32,234 bases of DNA, from positions 1 through 32,234 of the forward strand of contig CANFLM010000028.1 in assembly GCA_947447895.1 (NCBI GenBank). Reading direction: 5' to 3'. This DNA comes from Hyphomicrobiales bacterium (GTDB taxonomy: Bacteria; Pseudomonadota; Alphaproteobacteria; Rhizobiales; Beijerinckiaceae). The translations under genes were made by a program, and so were the position numbers. Below are positions 24,685 through 32,234 of this stretch, piece by piece (the first letter of the stretch is position 1; the number at the start of each line of letters is the position of its first letter). A model generated the notes under the pieces. It did no database searches. It was not told the origin of the DNA and saw only the letters and a list, made by a program, of their open reading frames with translations.

Positions 24685-24866
24685 CAATGAGTAACGGCCG
24701 CTTGCGAGACCCCAGAAACTCCGTTGTTTCATGAAGCCCTGACTGGTCCTTCTGACAACCACCAAGCTGTCCTGCTCATCTCTACCGGTCGCTTCCGACC
24801 CCAGACGGAAGAACCGTTGCGGTGTTCGATCCCTGTCCGCGCACGGATCGAACACCGCTTTTTTTT
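24685..24866 (+). ncRNA. Candidate structured small RNA ending in a strong terminator
   Basis: Between luxR and hemW there is no convincing gene, yet the stretch is rich in potential structure and ends in a textbook terminator. Visible elements are GGTCG-cttc-CGACC (24787-24800), the competing CTTCCG-N8-CGGAAG (24792-24811), and the octamer ACCCCAGA repeated at 24709-24716 and 24798-24805. The 5' end is a guess, placed about 42 bases after the centre of the lux-box-like dyad. It may instead be the long 3' untranslated region of luxR. No known RNA family was recognised. Confidence 0.4.
24819..24866 (+). terminator. Strong Rho-independent terminator
   Basis: A perfect 14-bp stem (GCGGTGTTCGATCC / GGATCGAACACCGC) with a 12-base loop is followed by eight T residues (24859-24866). 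It points in the plus direction and lies 195 bases after the luxR stop, so it ends either the luxR mRNA or a separate small RNA. Confidence 0.95.
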
Positions 24867-24917
24867 GCCTGAAAACGCCCTCTTCTACCGGCAGAAGATT
24901 GAACCTTGAAACCAGGG

Positions 24918-26096
24918 TCAGCTTAAAGCGGCAATCACTGCGTCCAGCACCGGCACACCGGCAATCGTCGCCCGCAGCCGCTCATCGGGCAGGCGCTCAA
25001 GCACACCATCGGACACAAGATCGGCGATTTTGGCCGAATCCAGCTGACGCCCCGACAGGCCGGCATAGCGTTGCGGCGAAATACCTTCGCGCAGGCGCAG
25101 GCCCATCAGCAGCATTTCGTCGCCTTCCTGCTCGCGCGTCAGCCGTTCCTCTTCCGTCACCGCCCCGCCCGATTGCTCGACCTGTTCAAGCCATTGCTCG
25201 GGATGCTTTTGCGAGACCAGCACATGGCGGGTGCCGTCCACGACCAGCCGGCCATGGGCGCCGGGGCCGATCCCCGCATATTCGCCATAACGCCAATAGA
25301 TCAGGTTATGACGGCTCTCGGCTCCCGGGCGGGCATGATTCGAAATTTCGTAGGCCGGCAAGCCGGCATCCGCGCAGACCTGCTGGGTGACATCGAACAG
25401 ACCGCGCGCCCGTTCGGCATCCAGCGGGATCAACTGTCCGGCCCTCACACGCTGCTCGAACATCGTGCCCGGCTCGATGGTGAGCTGGTAGAGCGAGAGA
25501 TGTTCGGCCGCATGGGCAATCGCCTGTTTCAATTCGGCCCGCCATGCGGCTTCCGTCTGGTCGGGACGGGCATAGATCAGATCGAACGAATAACGGTCGA
25601 AGACGGCGGCCGCCTTGGCCACCGCATCCAGGGATTCGGCCACCGAATGTTTGCGCCCCAAAGCGTGCAAATCGGCATCATTGAGGGCTTGCACGCCGAT
25701 TGACAGGCGATTGACACCGGCGGCGCGGTAATCGGCCAGCCGGGAGGCTTCGACACTGGTCGGGTTCGCCTCCATCGACACTTCGACATTGCTCGCCACC
25801 GGCCAATGGTGGGCCACCGCATCGAGCAGAGCGCCGACGGTTGCGGGTGCCATCAGCGAGGGGGTCCCTCCGCCCAGAAAAATACTGGTGACAATCCGGT
25901 CCGGGACCAGCTGCGCCTGCTGTTCAATGGCCAGCGCAAAGGCGGCGATAAAGCGGTCCTCATCAATCCGGTGGTGGCGGACATGGCTGTTGAAGTCGCA
26001 ATAGGGGCATTTTGACAGGCAGAACGGCCAGTGCAGATAGACCCCGAAACCGGGATCGTCTGGGCCGGAACGGACCGCTGGCGCGGTTGTTTTCAT
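24918..26096 (-). CDS. hemW: Radical SAM heme chaperone HemW
   Basis: HemW is a cytoplasmic iron-sulfur protein related to HemN that binds and delivers heme and lacks coproporphyrinogen oxidase activity. The 392-residue protein has the radical-SAM cluster motif CLSKCPYC (C26, C30, C33), the GGGTPS motif, EANPTS, and the HNLIYW motif that marks HemW rather than HemN. Its ATG overlaps the rdgB stop by 4 bases; rph-rdgB-hemW is a common alphaproteobacterial operon. Confidence 0.94.
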   Translation of the reverse strand: MKTTAPAVRSGPDDPGFGVYLHWPFCLSKCPYCDFNSHVRHHRIDEDRFIAAFALAIEQQAQLVPDRIVTSIFLGGGTPSLMAPATVGALLDAVAHHWPVASNVEVSMEANPTSVEASRLADYRAAGVNRLSIGVQALNDADLHALGRKHSVAESLDAVAKAAAVFDRYSFDLIYARPDQTEAAWRAELKQAIAHAAEHLSLYQLTIEPGTMFEQRVRAGQLIPLDAERARGLFDVTQQVCADAGLPAYEISNHARPGAESRHNLIYWRYGEYAGIGPGAHGRLVVDGTRHVLVSQKHPEQWLEQVEQSGGAVTEEERLTREQEGDEMLLMGLRLREGISPQRYAGLSGRQLDSAKIADLVSDGVLERLPDERLRATIAGVPVLDAVIAALS

Positions 26097-26725
26097 GTCA
26101 GAACCTGATCGACCAGAGCGACGAACGCCCTCGCCCGATGCGACAGCCCGCGGCCCAAAGGCGGCAGACCGTGCTTTTCCTCGCGGCTCATCTCGCCGAA
26201 TGTGCGGGTTTCGCCCTCGGGCAGGAACATCGGATCATAGCCGAAGCCGGCGGGTCCGCGCGGTGGCCAGACCAGCGTCCCGTCGACGCGGCCTTCCACC
26301 TCGGCCAGATGCCCGTCGGGCCAGGCCACAGTGAGCGCGGAGACAAACCAGGCTTTGCGCTGGGCAGGCAGCACCGCGCCTTTGGCTTGCAACAATTCCT
26401 CGATATGGCGCATGGCGCGGTCAAAGTCTTTTTCCGGCCCTGCCCAACGGGCCGAATAGATGCCGGGTTCGCCGCCCAAAACCTCGATGCAGATGCCGGA
26501 ATCATCGGCAAAAGCCGGCAATCCCGTGGCCTCGGTGGCCGCACGCGCTTTGATGGCGGCATTTTCGGCAAAGGTCAGGCCGGTTTCCTCGGGTTCGGGC
26601 AAGGACAATTCCGCCGCCGACACCGCCTCCAACCCGAAAGGCGCGAGCAAATCGCGCATTTCGACCAGTTTACCGTGATTATGGGTGGCAATCACCACCT
26701 TGCCGTGAAGCCGACGCTGCGCCAT
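26093..26725 (-). CDS. rdgB: XTP/dITP pyrophosphatase (Ham1/RdgB)
   Basis: This enzyme removes non-canonical purine nucleoside triphosphates (ITP, dITP, XTP) to their monophosphates. The 210-residue protein has the phosphate-binding THNHGK segment near the start, FAENAAIKA, the catalytic [23 protein letters not shown] and GFGYDPMF. I chose the ATG at 26723-26725, with GAGGA 9 bases upstream; a TTG at 26734 sits too close to that ribosome site. It is between rph and hemW in one operon. Confidence 0.95.
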   Translation of the reverse strand: MAQRRLHGKVVIATHNHGKLVEMRDLLAPFGLEAVSAAELSLPEPEETGLTFAENAAIKARAATEATGLPAFADDSGICIEVLGGEPGIYSARWAGPEKDFDRAMRHIEELLQAKGAVLPAQRKAWFVSALTVAWPDGHLAEVEGRVDGTLVWPPRGPAGFGYDPMFLPEGETRTFGEMSREEKHGLPPLGRGLSHRARAFVALVDQVLT

Positions 26726-26737
26726 GTCCGTCAATCC

Positions 26738-27451
26738 TCAGGAAATCGCCGCTTTTTGCAAGGCCACCAGATCAACAATACCCTTGCGGGCCAAGGCCAT
26801 CATCTCCAGCAATTGCGCTTCGGAGAACGGCGCGCCTTCGGCTGTGCCCTGCACTTCGACAATGCCGCCCGAGCCGGTCATCACAAAATTGGCATCGGTT
26901 TCGGCACCCGAATCTTCGGCATAATCGAGATCGAGCACCGCGGTGCCATTGGTGATGCCACAAGAAATTGCTGCCACATGGTCACGCAACGGCATTTTGG
27001 CAATCATTGACCGGCCATGCATCCAGGTCAGGCAATCGCGCAAAGCCACCCAGGCTCCGGTGATCGCCGCCGTCCGTGTGCCGCCATCGGCCTGCAGCAC
27101 GTCGCAATCCACCACAATCTGGCGTTCGCCCAGCGCACCCAGATCCACCACAGCGCGCAGGCTGCGGCCGATGAGCCGCTGGATTTCCTGGGTACGGCCG
27201 GTCGGGCGGCCCGCCGTCGATTCACGACGCGTGCGTTCCAGCGTCGCGCGCGGCAACATCGCATATTCGGCTGTGACCCAGCCCTTGCCGGTGCCGCGCA
27301 ACCATGACGGCCCGCGCTCCTCCAGCGTCGCACAGCACAAAACATGCGTATTGCCAAATTTCACAAGGCAGGAGCCTTCAGCATAACGCGCAACATTGCG
27401 CTCGAGCGTGACATCGCGGAGTTGGTCGGCATTGCGTTTGGACGGGCGCAT
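26738..27451 (-). CDS. rph: Ribonuclease PH
   Basis: RNase PH trims tRNA 3' ends phosphorolytically and forms hexameric rings. The 237-residue protein is full length: [19 protein letters not shown] start, [55 protein letters not shown] and [14 protein letters not shown] with the catalytic aspartates. I start at the ATG 27449-27451, preceded by GAGAGG; the TTG one codon earlier is less likely. It is divergent from hrcA, the usual rhizobial neighbour. Confidence 0.96.
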   Translation of the reverse strand: MRPSKRNADQLRDVTLERNVARYAEGSCLVKFGNTHVLCCATLEERGPSWLRGTGKGWVTAEYAMLPRATLERTRRESTAGRPTGRTQEIQRLIGRSLRAVVDLGALGERQIVVDCDVLQADGGTRTAAITGAWVALRDCLTWMHGRSMIAKMPLRDHVAAISCGITNGTAVLDLDYAEDSGAETDANFVMTGSGGIVEVQGTAEGAPFSEAQLLEMMALARKGIVDLVALQKAAIS

Positions 27452-27606
27452 CAAAAAACCTCTCTTGCTTCAGTCCGCCTTTCTAGGCCGAGTGCGGCGA
27501 GACAGCAAGCGGGGTGGTGGTTTTGCCCTTTCCGACCTTGCCTGCTTGATTATTCCCCCCGTCATCCTCATCTTGGATGGGTGCATCCGCACGTGAGGGA
27601 GCCATC

Positions 27607-28698
27607 TTGCCGATCCATCCGTCCTTGACTGGCGTTGCCAATGCCCAGTTGTCTGATCTCAACCAGCGGTCGCGCGATATATTCAAGCGGATTGTCGAGA
27701 GCTATCTGGATTCGGGCGAGCCTGTCGGTTCGCGCCATCTGTCGAAACTGCTGCAATTGTCGCTCTCGCCCGCCTCGATCCGCAATGTCATGTCGGATCT
27801 GGAGGCGGCGGGGCTGATCTATGCGCCCCATACCAGCGCGGGACGGCTGCCGACCGAGCAGGGCTTGCGGTTTTTTGTCGATGCCATGATGGAAACCGGT
27901 GATGTCTCCCAGGACGACCGTACCCGCATCGAGAGCGAGATCCGCGCCACCGGCAATGCAGGATCGCTTGAAACCATGCTGACCGAGGCTTCGCAGATGC
28001 TGTCGGGTCTGACGCGCAGTGCGGGCGTGGTGGTGACCCAGAAAGTCACGACCACCCTGCGCCATATCGAATTTGTCCGGCTCGACCATGGCCGTGCGCT
28101 GACCATTCTGGTCGGCGAGGACGGCTCGGTTGAAAACCGCATCATTGAACTGCCGGCAGGATTGCCGGCTTCGGCGATGATGCAGGCGAGTAATTATCTG
28201 TCGGAAAAAATCCGCGGACGCACCCTCATCGATCTGCGCTCGGAAATCGAGGAGGCGCGCACCAGTGCCGAACAGCAACTCGATACCCTGACCGCCAAAC
28301 TGGTGTCGACCGGATTGGCCGTCTGGGCGGGCGAGGACAGCTCGCGCCAGCTGATCGTGCGGGGGCAGGCGCATCTGCTCGATGATCTGACCGCCATGAG
28401 CGATCTGGAACGGATCCGGCTGCTGTTTGCCGATATCGAAACCCAGAAAGAGCTGATCGACCTGATCGGGCGCGCCGAAACCGGTGACGGGGTCCGCATC
28501 TATATAGGATCGGAGAATAAACTCTTCTCTCTGTCAGGCTCTTCGGTGATTGCCGCGCCGTTTCGGGACGGTACGCAGAAAATCATTGGCGTGCTGGGTG
28601 TGATCGGTCCGACACGGCTCAATTATGCGCGCATTGTGCCGATGGTCGATTTTACCGCGCGGGTGATTTCTAAAATGCTGACCCAAACTCCGCGCTGA
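27607..28698 (+). CDS. hrcA: Heat-inducible transcription repressor HrcA
   Basis: HrcA represses groESL and other chaperone genes by binding CIRCE elements, assisted by GroEL. The N-terminal winged helix is clear ([63 protein letters not shown]) and the C-terminal GAF-like and dimerisation parts are complete ([33 protein letters not shown]). I prefer the TTG at 27607 (363 residues), with GGGAG 5 bases upstream. The ATG at 27577 adds 10 residues but has no ribosome site. No CIRCE is seen upstream and grpE does not follow. Confidence 0.93.
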   Translation: MPIHPSLTGVANAQLSDLNQRSRDIFKRIVESYLDSGEPVGSRHLSKLLQLSLSPASIRNVMSDLEAAGLIYAPHTSAGRLPTEQGLRFFVDAMMETGDVSQDDRTRIESEIRATGNAGSLETMLTEASQMLSGLTRSAGVVVTQKVTTTLRHIEFVRLDHGRALTILVGEDGSVENRIIELPAGLPASAMMQASNYLSEKIRGRTLIDLRSEIEEARTSAEQQLDTLTAKLVSTGLAVWAGEDSSRQLIVRGQAHLLDDLTAMSDLERIRLLFADIETQKELIDLIGRAETGDGVRIYIGSENKLFSLSGSSVIAAPFRDGTQKIIGVLGVIGPTRLNYARIVPMVDFTARVISKMLTQTPR

Positions 28699-29541
28699 TC
28701 AGACCAGCCGGATGATCACCATGCCGATGCAGGTCAGCCCCACGGCCAGCCAGCGTAGCCGGCCGATGGTTTCCCCCAGAAGCAGGGCGGCAAAGGCCGT
28801 AGCAAACACCACGCTGGTTTCGCGGATGGCCGATGAGGGTGCGACCGGCCCGTTCTGATAGGCCAGCAAAATCAACAAATACGACATCATCGACACGCTG
28901 GCCCCCATCATGCCGAACCGCTTATTGCCTTTGAGCAGCTGGCGCGGATGAACCCCTTCAAAGGCCAGCAGAATCGGCAGGGTCACTGCGTTGACAACCG
29001 CCGCCACCGCCGCATAGCCCAGGGTATTGCCACTCAACCGCACGCCGATGGAATCCACCACCACGACAATCGCGGTAAACACACCGGCAGCCAGCGTGAA
29101 CATCAAGCCACGCGGATCAAGCCTTTCCTCAGTGCGGGCCGAGGCCGCTAACAGCATGATGGCAAAGGAAATGACCCCGATGCCCAGCACGATCCCCAAA
29201 CCGACGCGCTCCTGGCCCAGGATGACGATCTGGATGAAGGTGACGATCAGGGGGGCGGCCGCCCGGGAGATCGGATAGGCCAGCGACAGCGGCAACAGCC
29301 GGTAGGCCATCATGGTCAGACGCAGGGTCGCCAGATTGAATAGGCAGCTGCAACCCAACCAAACATAGGAATCGGGATCGGGCAGTCCCGCATAGGCCAG
29401 CAAAGGAAGACCGATCACGCCCGCACTGACCACCATGGCGGCAAAGCCGAAACCGGGATCGGGCCTCGAGCGGGCCAACGTGTTCCAGACCGCGTGCAAC
29501 ACCGCACTGCCCAGTGCCATCAAGAAAACAGTCAAAGACAT
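28699..29541 (-). CDS. EamA-family (drug/metabolite) transporter
   Basis: An inner-membrane protein of 280 residues with about ten hydrophobic spans in two homologous halves, as in the EamA/DMT superfamily of metabolite exporters. The second half shows the usual GPVAPSSAIRETSVVFATAFAALLLGE motif. I start at the ATG 29539-29541, where the hydrophobic domain begins; the frame open to 29601 has no homology. The substrate is unknown. It is divergent from the gamma-glutamyltransferase-like gene and convergent with hrcA (their stops abut at 28698/28699). Confidence 0.85.
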   Translation of the reverse strand: MSLTVFLMALGSAVLHAVWNTLARSRPDPGFGFAAMVVSAGVIGLPLLAYAGLPDPDSYVWLGCSCLFNLATLRLTMMAYRLLPLSLAYPISRAAAPLIVTFIQIVILGQERVGLGIVLGIGVISFAIMLLAASARTEERLDPRGLMFTLAAGVFTAIVVVVDSIGVRLSGNTLGYAAVAAVVNAVTLPILLAFEGVHPRQLLKGNKRFGMMGASVSMMSYLLILLAYQNGPVAPSSAIRETSVVFATAFAALLLGETIGRLRWLAVGLTCIGMVIIRLV

Positions 29542-29686
29542 GCGAGCCGCGCCCTGATCAAAATTTAGGCTCAGTGTCCCCTGCCTTGGCGGGCCGCACA
29601 AGAGGCTGCGGCGGGATGCAGCCCTGCAAGACGTGAAAATTTCAGCAATTCATGCCTGTAAATCCAGCAAAAAATCATCGATGAAG

Positions 29687-29760
29687 CAGAAAATGATAAA
29701 ATGCGGGCTGGTATTCTGCCATATCCGCGCTAGTCTCTACGACTTAAGCATCATTTTCTG
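29687..29760. promoter_or_regulatory. Spaced 11-bp perfect inverted repeat upstream of the GGT-like gene
   Basis: CAGAAAATGAT (29687-29697) and its exact complement ATCATTTTCTG (29750-29760) are 63 bases apart centre to centre, close to six helical turns. The right arm ends 10 bases before the start codon, overlapping or abutting the ribosome site AGGA. This looks like a two-site operator or a long-stem RNA. No regulator is adjacent. The rest of the 29542-29770 spacer holds no gene. Confidence 0.5.
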
Positions 29761-29770
29761 TCAGGACGTC

Positions 29771-31573
29771 ATGAGTTTCATCAATCCCAATCCTTTTACC
29801 ACGCGCCCTGAAATCGAAGGCACTTTCGGTGTGGTTGCCACCACCCACTGGATCGCCACTGCTGTTGGCATGGCGACCCTCGAAAAGGGCGGCAATGCCT
29901 TTGATGCGGGTGTTGCAACCGCCTTCACTTTGCAGGTGGTCGAACCGCATCTGAACGGGCCGGGTGGCGATGTGCCGATCATCCTGCATGACCAGAAGCG
30001 CGGCAAGTCCGAGGTGATCTGCGGCCAGGGCCCGGCCCCCGCCGGAGCCACCATCGACCATTACAAGGGTCTGGGACTGGATCTGATCCCCGGCACCGGC
30101 CTGCTGGCCGCCTGTATTCCGGGCACCTTCGACGCCTATATGCTGATGCTGCGCGATTACGGCACCATGAGCCTGCGCGAGGTGCTGACACCGGCCATCG
30201 GCTATGCGCGGGACGGCTATCCGCTGGTCGAGCGCATTACCGCCACCATCGGCACGGTCGAAGAGCTGTTCCGCACCCATTGGCCGACCTCGGCAGCGCT
30301 CTATCTGCCCAACGGGCAGGTGCCGAAGACCGGTGATTTGTTCACCAATCCGGTGCTGGCCCAGACCTATCAGCGGATACTCGACGAGGCGGAAGCCGGC
30401 GGCGGGAATCGCGAGGCGGTCATCGAACGGGCGCGCAAGATCTGGTCGCAGGGCTTTGTCGCGGAAGCCATCGACCGGTTCTGCCGCACACAGGATGTGA
30501 TGGACGTCTCGGGCCGCGCCCATCGCGGCGTGCTCAACGGGGCCGATATGGCAGGCTGGCAGGCCCATGTCGAAGCACCGATCCATTATGATTACGGCCG
30601 CTATCGGGTGATGAAATGCGGTCCCTGGTCGCAAGGGCTGGCGGCTTTGCAGCAATTGGCGCTGGTCAAGGGCTTTCCGCTGGATGGCCTGTCGCCGACC
30701 GATCCCGACTTCATCCACTGGATTGTCGAAGCCTCCAAGCTGGCCTTTGCCGACCGCGAAGCCTTCTACGGCGACCCTGATTTCGTGCATGTGCCGATCG
30801 AAACCCTGTTGTCGGATGCCTATAACGAGGAACGCCGGAAGCTGATCACCATGCAGGCGTCAATGGAACTGCGCCCAGGCCATATCGAAGGGGCCGGCGG
30901 ACGCGTTGATGCCCGGATCTCGAGCGGGCCGCGCACTGCCGTGGGTGCGACCGGAGCAGGAGAGCCGACTGTCGGCCGCATGGGCGAGAGCAAAGGCGAT
31001 ACGGTCCATTTCGACATCATCGACAAAGAGGGCAATATGGTGGCCGCCACCCCGTCGGGCGGCTGGCTGCAATCCTCGCCCGTCATCCCCGAACTCGGCT
31101 TCTGCCTCGGCACGCGCGCCCAGATGTTCTGGCTCGATGAAACTCATCCGGCCGCTCTGGCACCGGGACGCCGTCCGCGTTCGACCCTGACCCCGACCCT
31201 CGCCCACAAAGACGGCGAGCCCTATATGGTGTGGGGTTCGCCCGGTGGTGACCAGCAGGACCAGTGGATCCCGCAACTGTTCCTGCGCCATGTCCATTGC
31301 GGCATGAATTTGCAGGAATCGATCGATGCACCGGCCTGGCATTCCGAACATTTCCCCGGCTCCTTCTGGCCGCGCATGTCGCGTCCGGGTGTGCTGGTGG
31401 TGGAATCGCGGATGCCGGAGGCCACGATTGCCGAATTGAAACGGCGCGGCCATCAGGTTGAAGTCGGCGATGCCTGGTCGGAAGGACGTTTGGTTGCAGC
31501 CTCCAAGGTCGGTGTGCGCCGGCGGGCCGCCGCCAATCCACGCGGCATGCAGGCCTATGCGGCAGGCCGTTAA
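29771..31573 (+). CDS. Gamma-glutamyltransferase family protein (Ntn hydrolase)
   Basis: A 600-residue member of the gamma-glutamyltranspeptidase family, which self-cleaves at a threonine that then acts as nucleophile on gamma-glutamyl compounds such as glutathione. The predicted processing threonine is T411 in KGDTVHFDIIDKEGN. Other family parts are ATLEKGGNAFDAGVAT, EPHLNGPGGD and PRSTLTPTL (470-477). I chose the ATG at 29771 with AGGA 5 bases upstream; the longer frame lacks homology. There is no signal peptide, so it should be cytoplasmic, unlike classical GGT. The substrate may be another gamma-glutamyl or acyl amide. A DUF1028 gene follows 32 bases later. Confidence 0.88.
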   Translation: MSFINPNPFTTRPEIEGTFGVVATTHWIATAVGMATLEKGGNAFDAGVATAFTLQVVEPHLNGPGGDVPIILHDQKRGKSEVICGQGPAPAGATIDHYKGLGLDLIPGTGLLAACIPGTFDAYMLMLRDYGTMSLREVLTPAIGYARDGYPLVERITATIGTVEELFRTHWPTSAALYLPNGQVPKTGDLFTNPVLAQTYQRILDEAEAGGGNREAVIERARKIWSQGFVAEAIDRFCRTQDVMDVSGRAHRGVLNGADMAGWQAHVEAPIHYDYGRYRVMKCGPWSQGLAALQQLALVKGFPLDGLSPTDPDFIHWIVEASKLAFADREAFYGDPDFVHVPIETLLSDAYNEERRKLITMQASMELRPGHIEGAGGRVDARISSGPRTAVGATGAGEPTVGRMGESKGDTVHFDIIDKEGNMVAATPSGGWLQSSPVIPELGFCLGTRAQMFWLDETHPAALAPGRRPRSTLTPTLAHKDGEPYMVWGSPGGDQQDQWIPQLFLRHVHCGMNLQESIDAPAWHSEHFPGSFWPRMSRPGVLVVESRMPEATIAELKRRGHQVEVGDAWSEGRLVAASKVGVRRRAAANPRGMQAYAAGR

Positions 31574-31605
31574 GACGTGAATGTAGCAGCAGCAAGGAGC
31601 CTCTC

Positions 31606-32234
31606 ATGACGTGGTCCATCATCGCCCATGATGTCGAAACCGGCATGGTCGGTCTCGCCGTTTCCACCTGCGCTTTCGCGGTCGGGGCGCGGGTACCTTC
31701 GATCGAAACCGGTGTCGGGGTTGTCGCCAGCCAGTCTTTCGTCAATCCGTTTTACGGGCCGCAGGCTCTGGCCCTGCTCAAGCAGGGGGCCTCGGCGCAA
31801 GAGGCGGTGGATGCGATCACCAAGGCCGATGAAGGCCGCTCGCAACGCCAGGTCCATATCATGGACAACCAGTTCCGCTTTGCCGCCTTCACGGGGGATG
31901 GCTGCGTCGACTGGTGCGGCCATCTGGTCCGCGACACCTTTTCGGTGGCAGGCAATATGCTGGCCGGACCGCAGGTCATCGAACACACAGCCGATTTCTA
32001 CGCCGCCCATCCCGAATTGCCGTTTGCCCAACGCCTGCTCCTGGCACTCAAGGCGGGCGAGGATGCCGGAGGCGACAAGCGCGGCAAGCAGTCGGCCGCT
32101 TTGCTGATCCATGATCAGGAAGACTATGCCTATCTCGATATCCGCGTCGACGACCATGCCGACCCGTTGGCCGAGCTGATGCGGGTCGAGGAGAAAAGCC
32201 GCGGCCGCTACATGCATTACCGCAAGTTCATGCC
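31606..32234 (+). CDS. DUF1028 family protein (putative Ntn hydrolase), cut by the window end
   Basis: The first 209 codons of a DUF1028 protein; the 3' end is outside the window. The start (MTWSIIAHDVETGMVGLAVST, with FAVGARVPSIETGVGVVASQSFV after) is the conserved DUF1028 N-terminus. The family has been placed with Ntn hydrolases, but its reaction is not established. The ATG at 31606 has an excellent AAGGAG site 6 bases upstream and lies 32 bases after the GGT-like gene, so the two are probably one operon. Confidence 0.88.
   Translation, partial: MTWSIIAHDVETGMVGLAVSTCAFAVGARVPSIETGVGVVASQSFVNPFYGPQALALLKQGASAQEAVDAITKADEGRSQRQVHIMDNQFRFAAFTGDGCVDWCGHLVRDTFSVAGNMLAGPQVIEHTADFYAAHPELPFAQRLLLALKAGEDAGGDKRGKQSAALLIHDQEDYAYLDIRVDDHADPLAELMRVEEKSRGRYMHYRKFM

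Noticed and set aside
24655..24690. Minus-strand promoter-like TTGACC-N17-GATGAT pointing into luxR
   Set aside because: The match is moderate, it falls within the inverted repeats, and no minus-strand gene lies downstream. An antisense transcript is possible but unsupported.
24724..24909. 61-codon open frame downstream of luxR
   Set aside because: It starts with TTG without a ribosome site and runs through the strong terminator stem and T-run, so it cannot be a normal gene.
27540..27575. Possible heat-shock sigma-32 promoter before hrcA (CTTGCC, N13, CCCCCGTC)
   Set aside because: Only the CTTG and CCCC cores match the consensus; too weak to annotate.
29633..29770. 46-codon N-terminal extension of the GGT-like protein that might be an export signal
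   Set aside because: It is lysine- and cysteine-rich without a proper hydrophobic core or cleavage site, and it covers the inverted-repeat operator region. The ATG at 29771 has a good ribosome site.

Overview
The window is about 32 kb of dense, moderately high-GC bacterial chromosome, with short spacers and many 4-base start/stop overlaps. A GcrA-type cell-cycle regulator, the argD-argF-hslO operon, the divergent lppC / rsmI-yraN-gshB block, the phoR-pstSCAB-phoU-phoB order and a palindromic repeat resembling those scattered through rhizobial genomes all point to an alphaproteobacterium, most likely of the order Hyphomicrobiales (Rhizobiales). The genus cannot be read from the sequence. I see no tRNA, rRNA, insertion sequence, prophage gene or CRISPR array.

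Layout. 1-2.2 kb: 3' end of rpsA with its terminator, then apaG-argE. 2.3-5.4 kb (minus): argD-argF-hslO, read from a well-formed promoter through a leader hairpin. 5.8-6.3 kb (plus): gcrA, sharing a bidirectional terminator with phoB. 6.4-12.8 kb (minus): the phosphate-starvation locus phoR-pstS-pstC-pstA-pstB-phoU-phoB with a Pho box before pstS; this PhoR has no membrane anchor. 12.8-15.6 kb (minus): malonyl-CoA synthetase (matB) and an Ldh_2-family 2-hydroxyacid dehydrogenase. 15.8-19.4 kb (plus): a TauABC/SsuABC-like ABC importer followed by an OsmC-family protein and a small PhnA-like protein. 19.4-20.0 kb (minus): an AT-rich, translationally coupled DUF4926/DUF6883-like gene pair. 20.0-23.8 kb: gshB-yraN-rsmI (minus) divergent from an LppC/LpoA-like lipoprotein (plus). 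23.9-24.9 kb: a LuxR-type regulator without a synthase, followed by a structured non-coding stretch ending in a very strong terminator. 24.9-27.5 kb (minus): rph-rdgB-hemW. 27.6-28.7 kb: hrcA. 28.7-32.2 kb: an EamA transporter divergent from a cytoplasmic gamma-glutamyltransferase-like gene and a DUF1028 gene cut by the window end.

How the genes work together. Most of the window is housekeeping: translation, arginine synthesis, redox chaperone, glutathione, heme, RNA maturation and phosphate sensing. The accessory parts are the importer/OsmC cluster, the DUF4926/DUF6883 pair, the LuxR solo with its downstream structured region, and the GGT/DUF1028 pair. The best candidates for something undescribed are the LuxR-adjacent structured transcript (24625-24866) and the DUF pair. 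Both are inferences from sequence pattern only.
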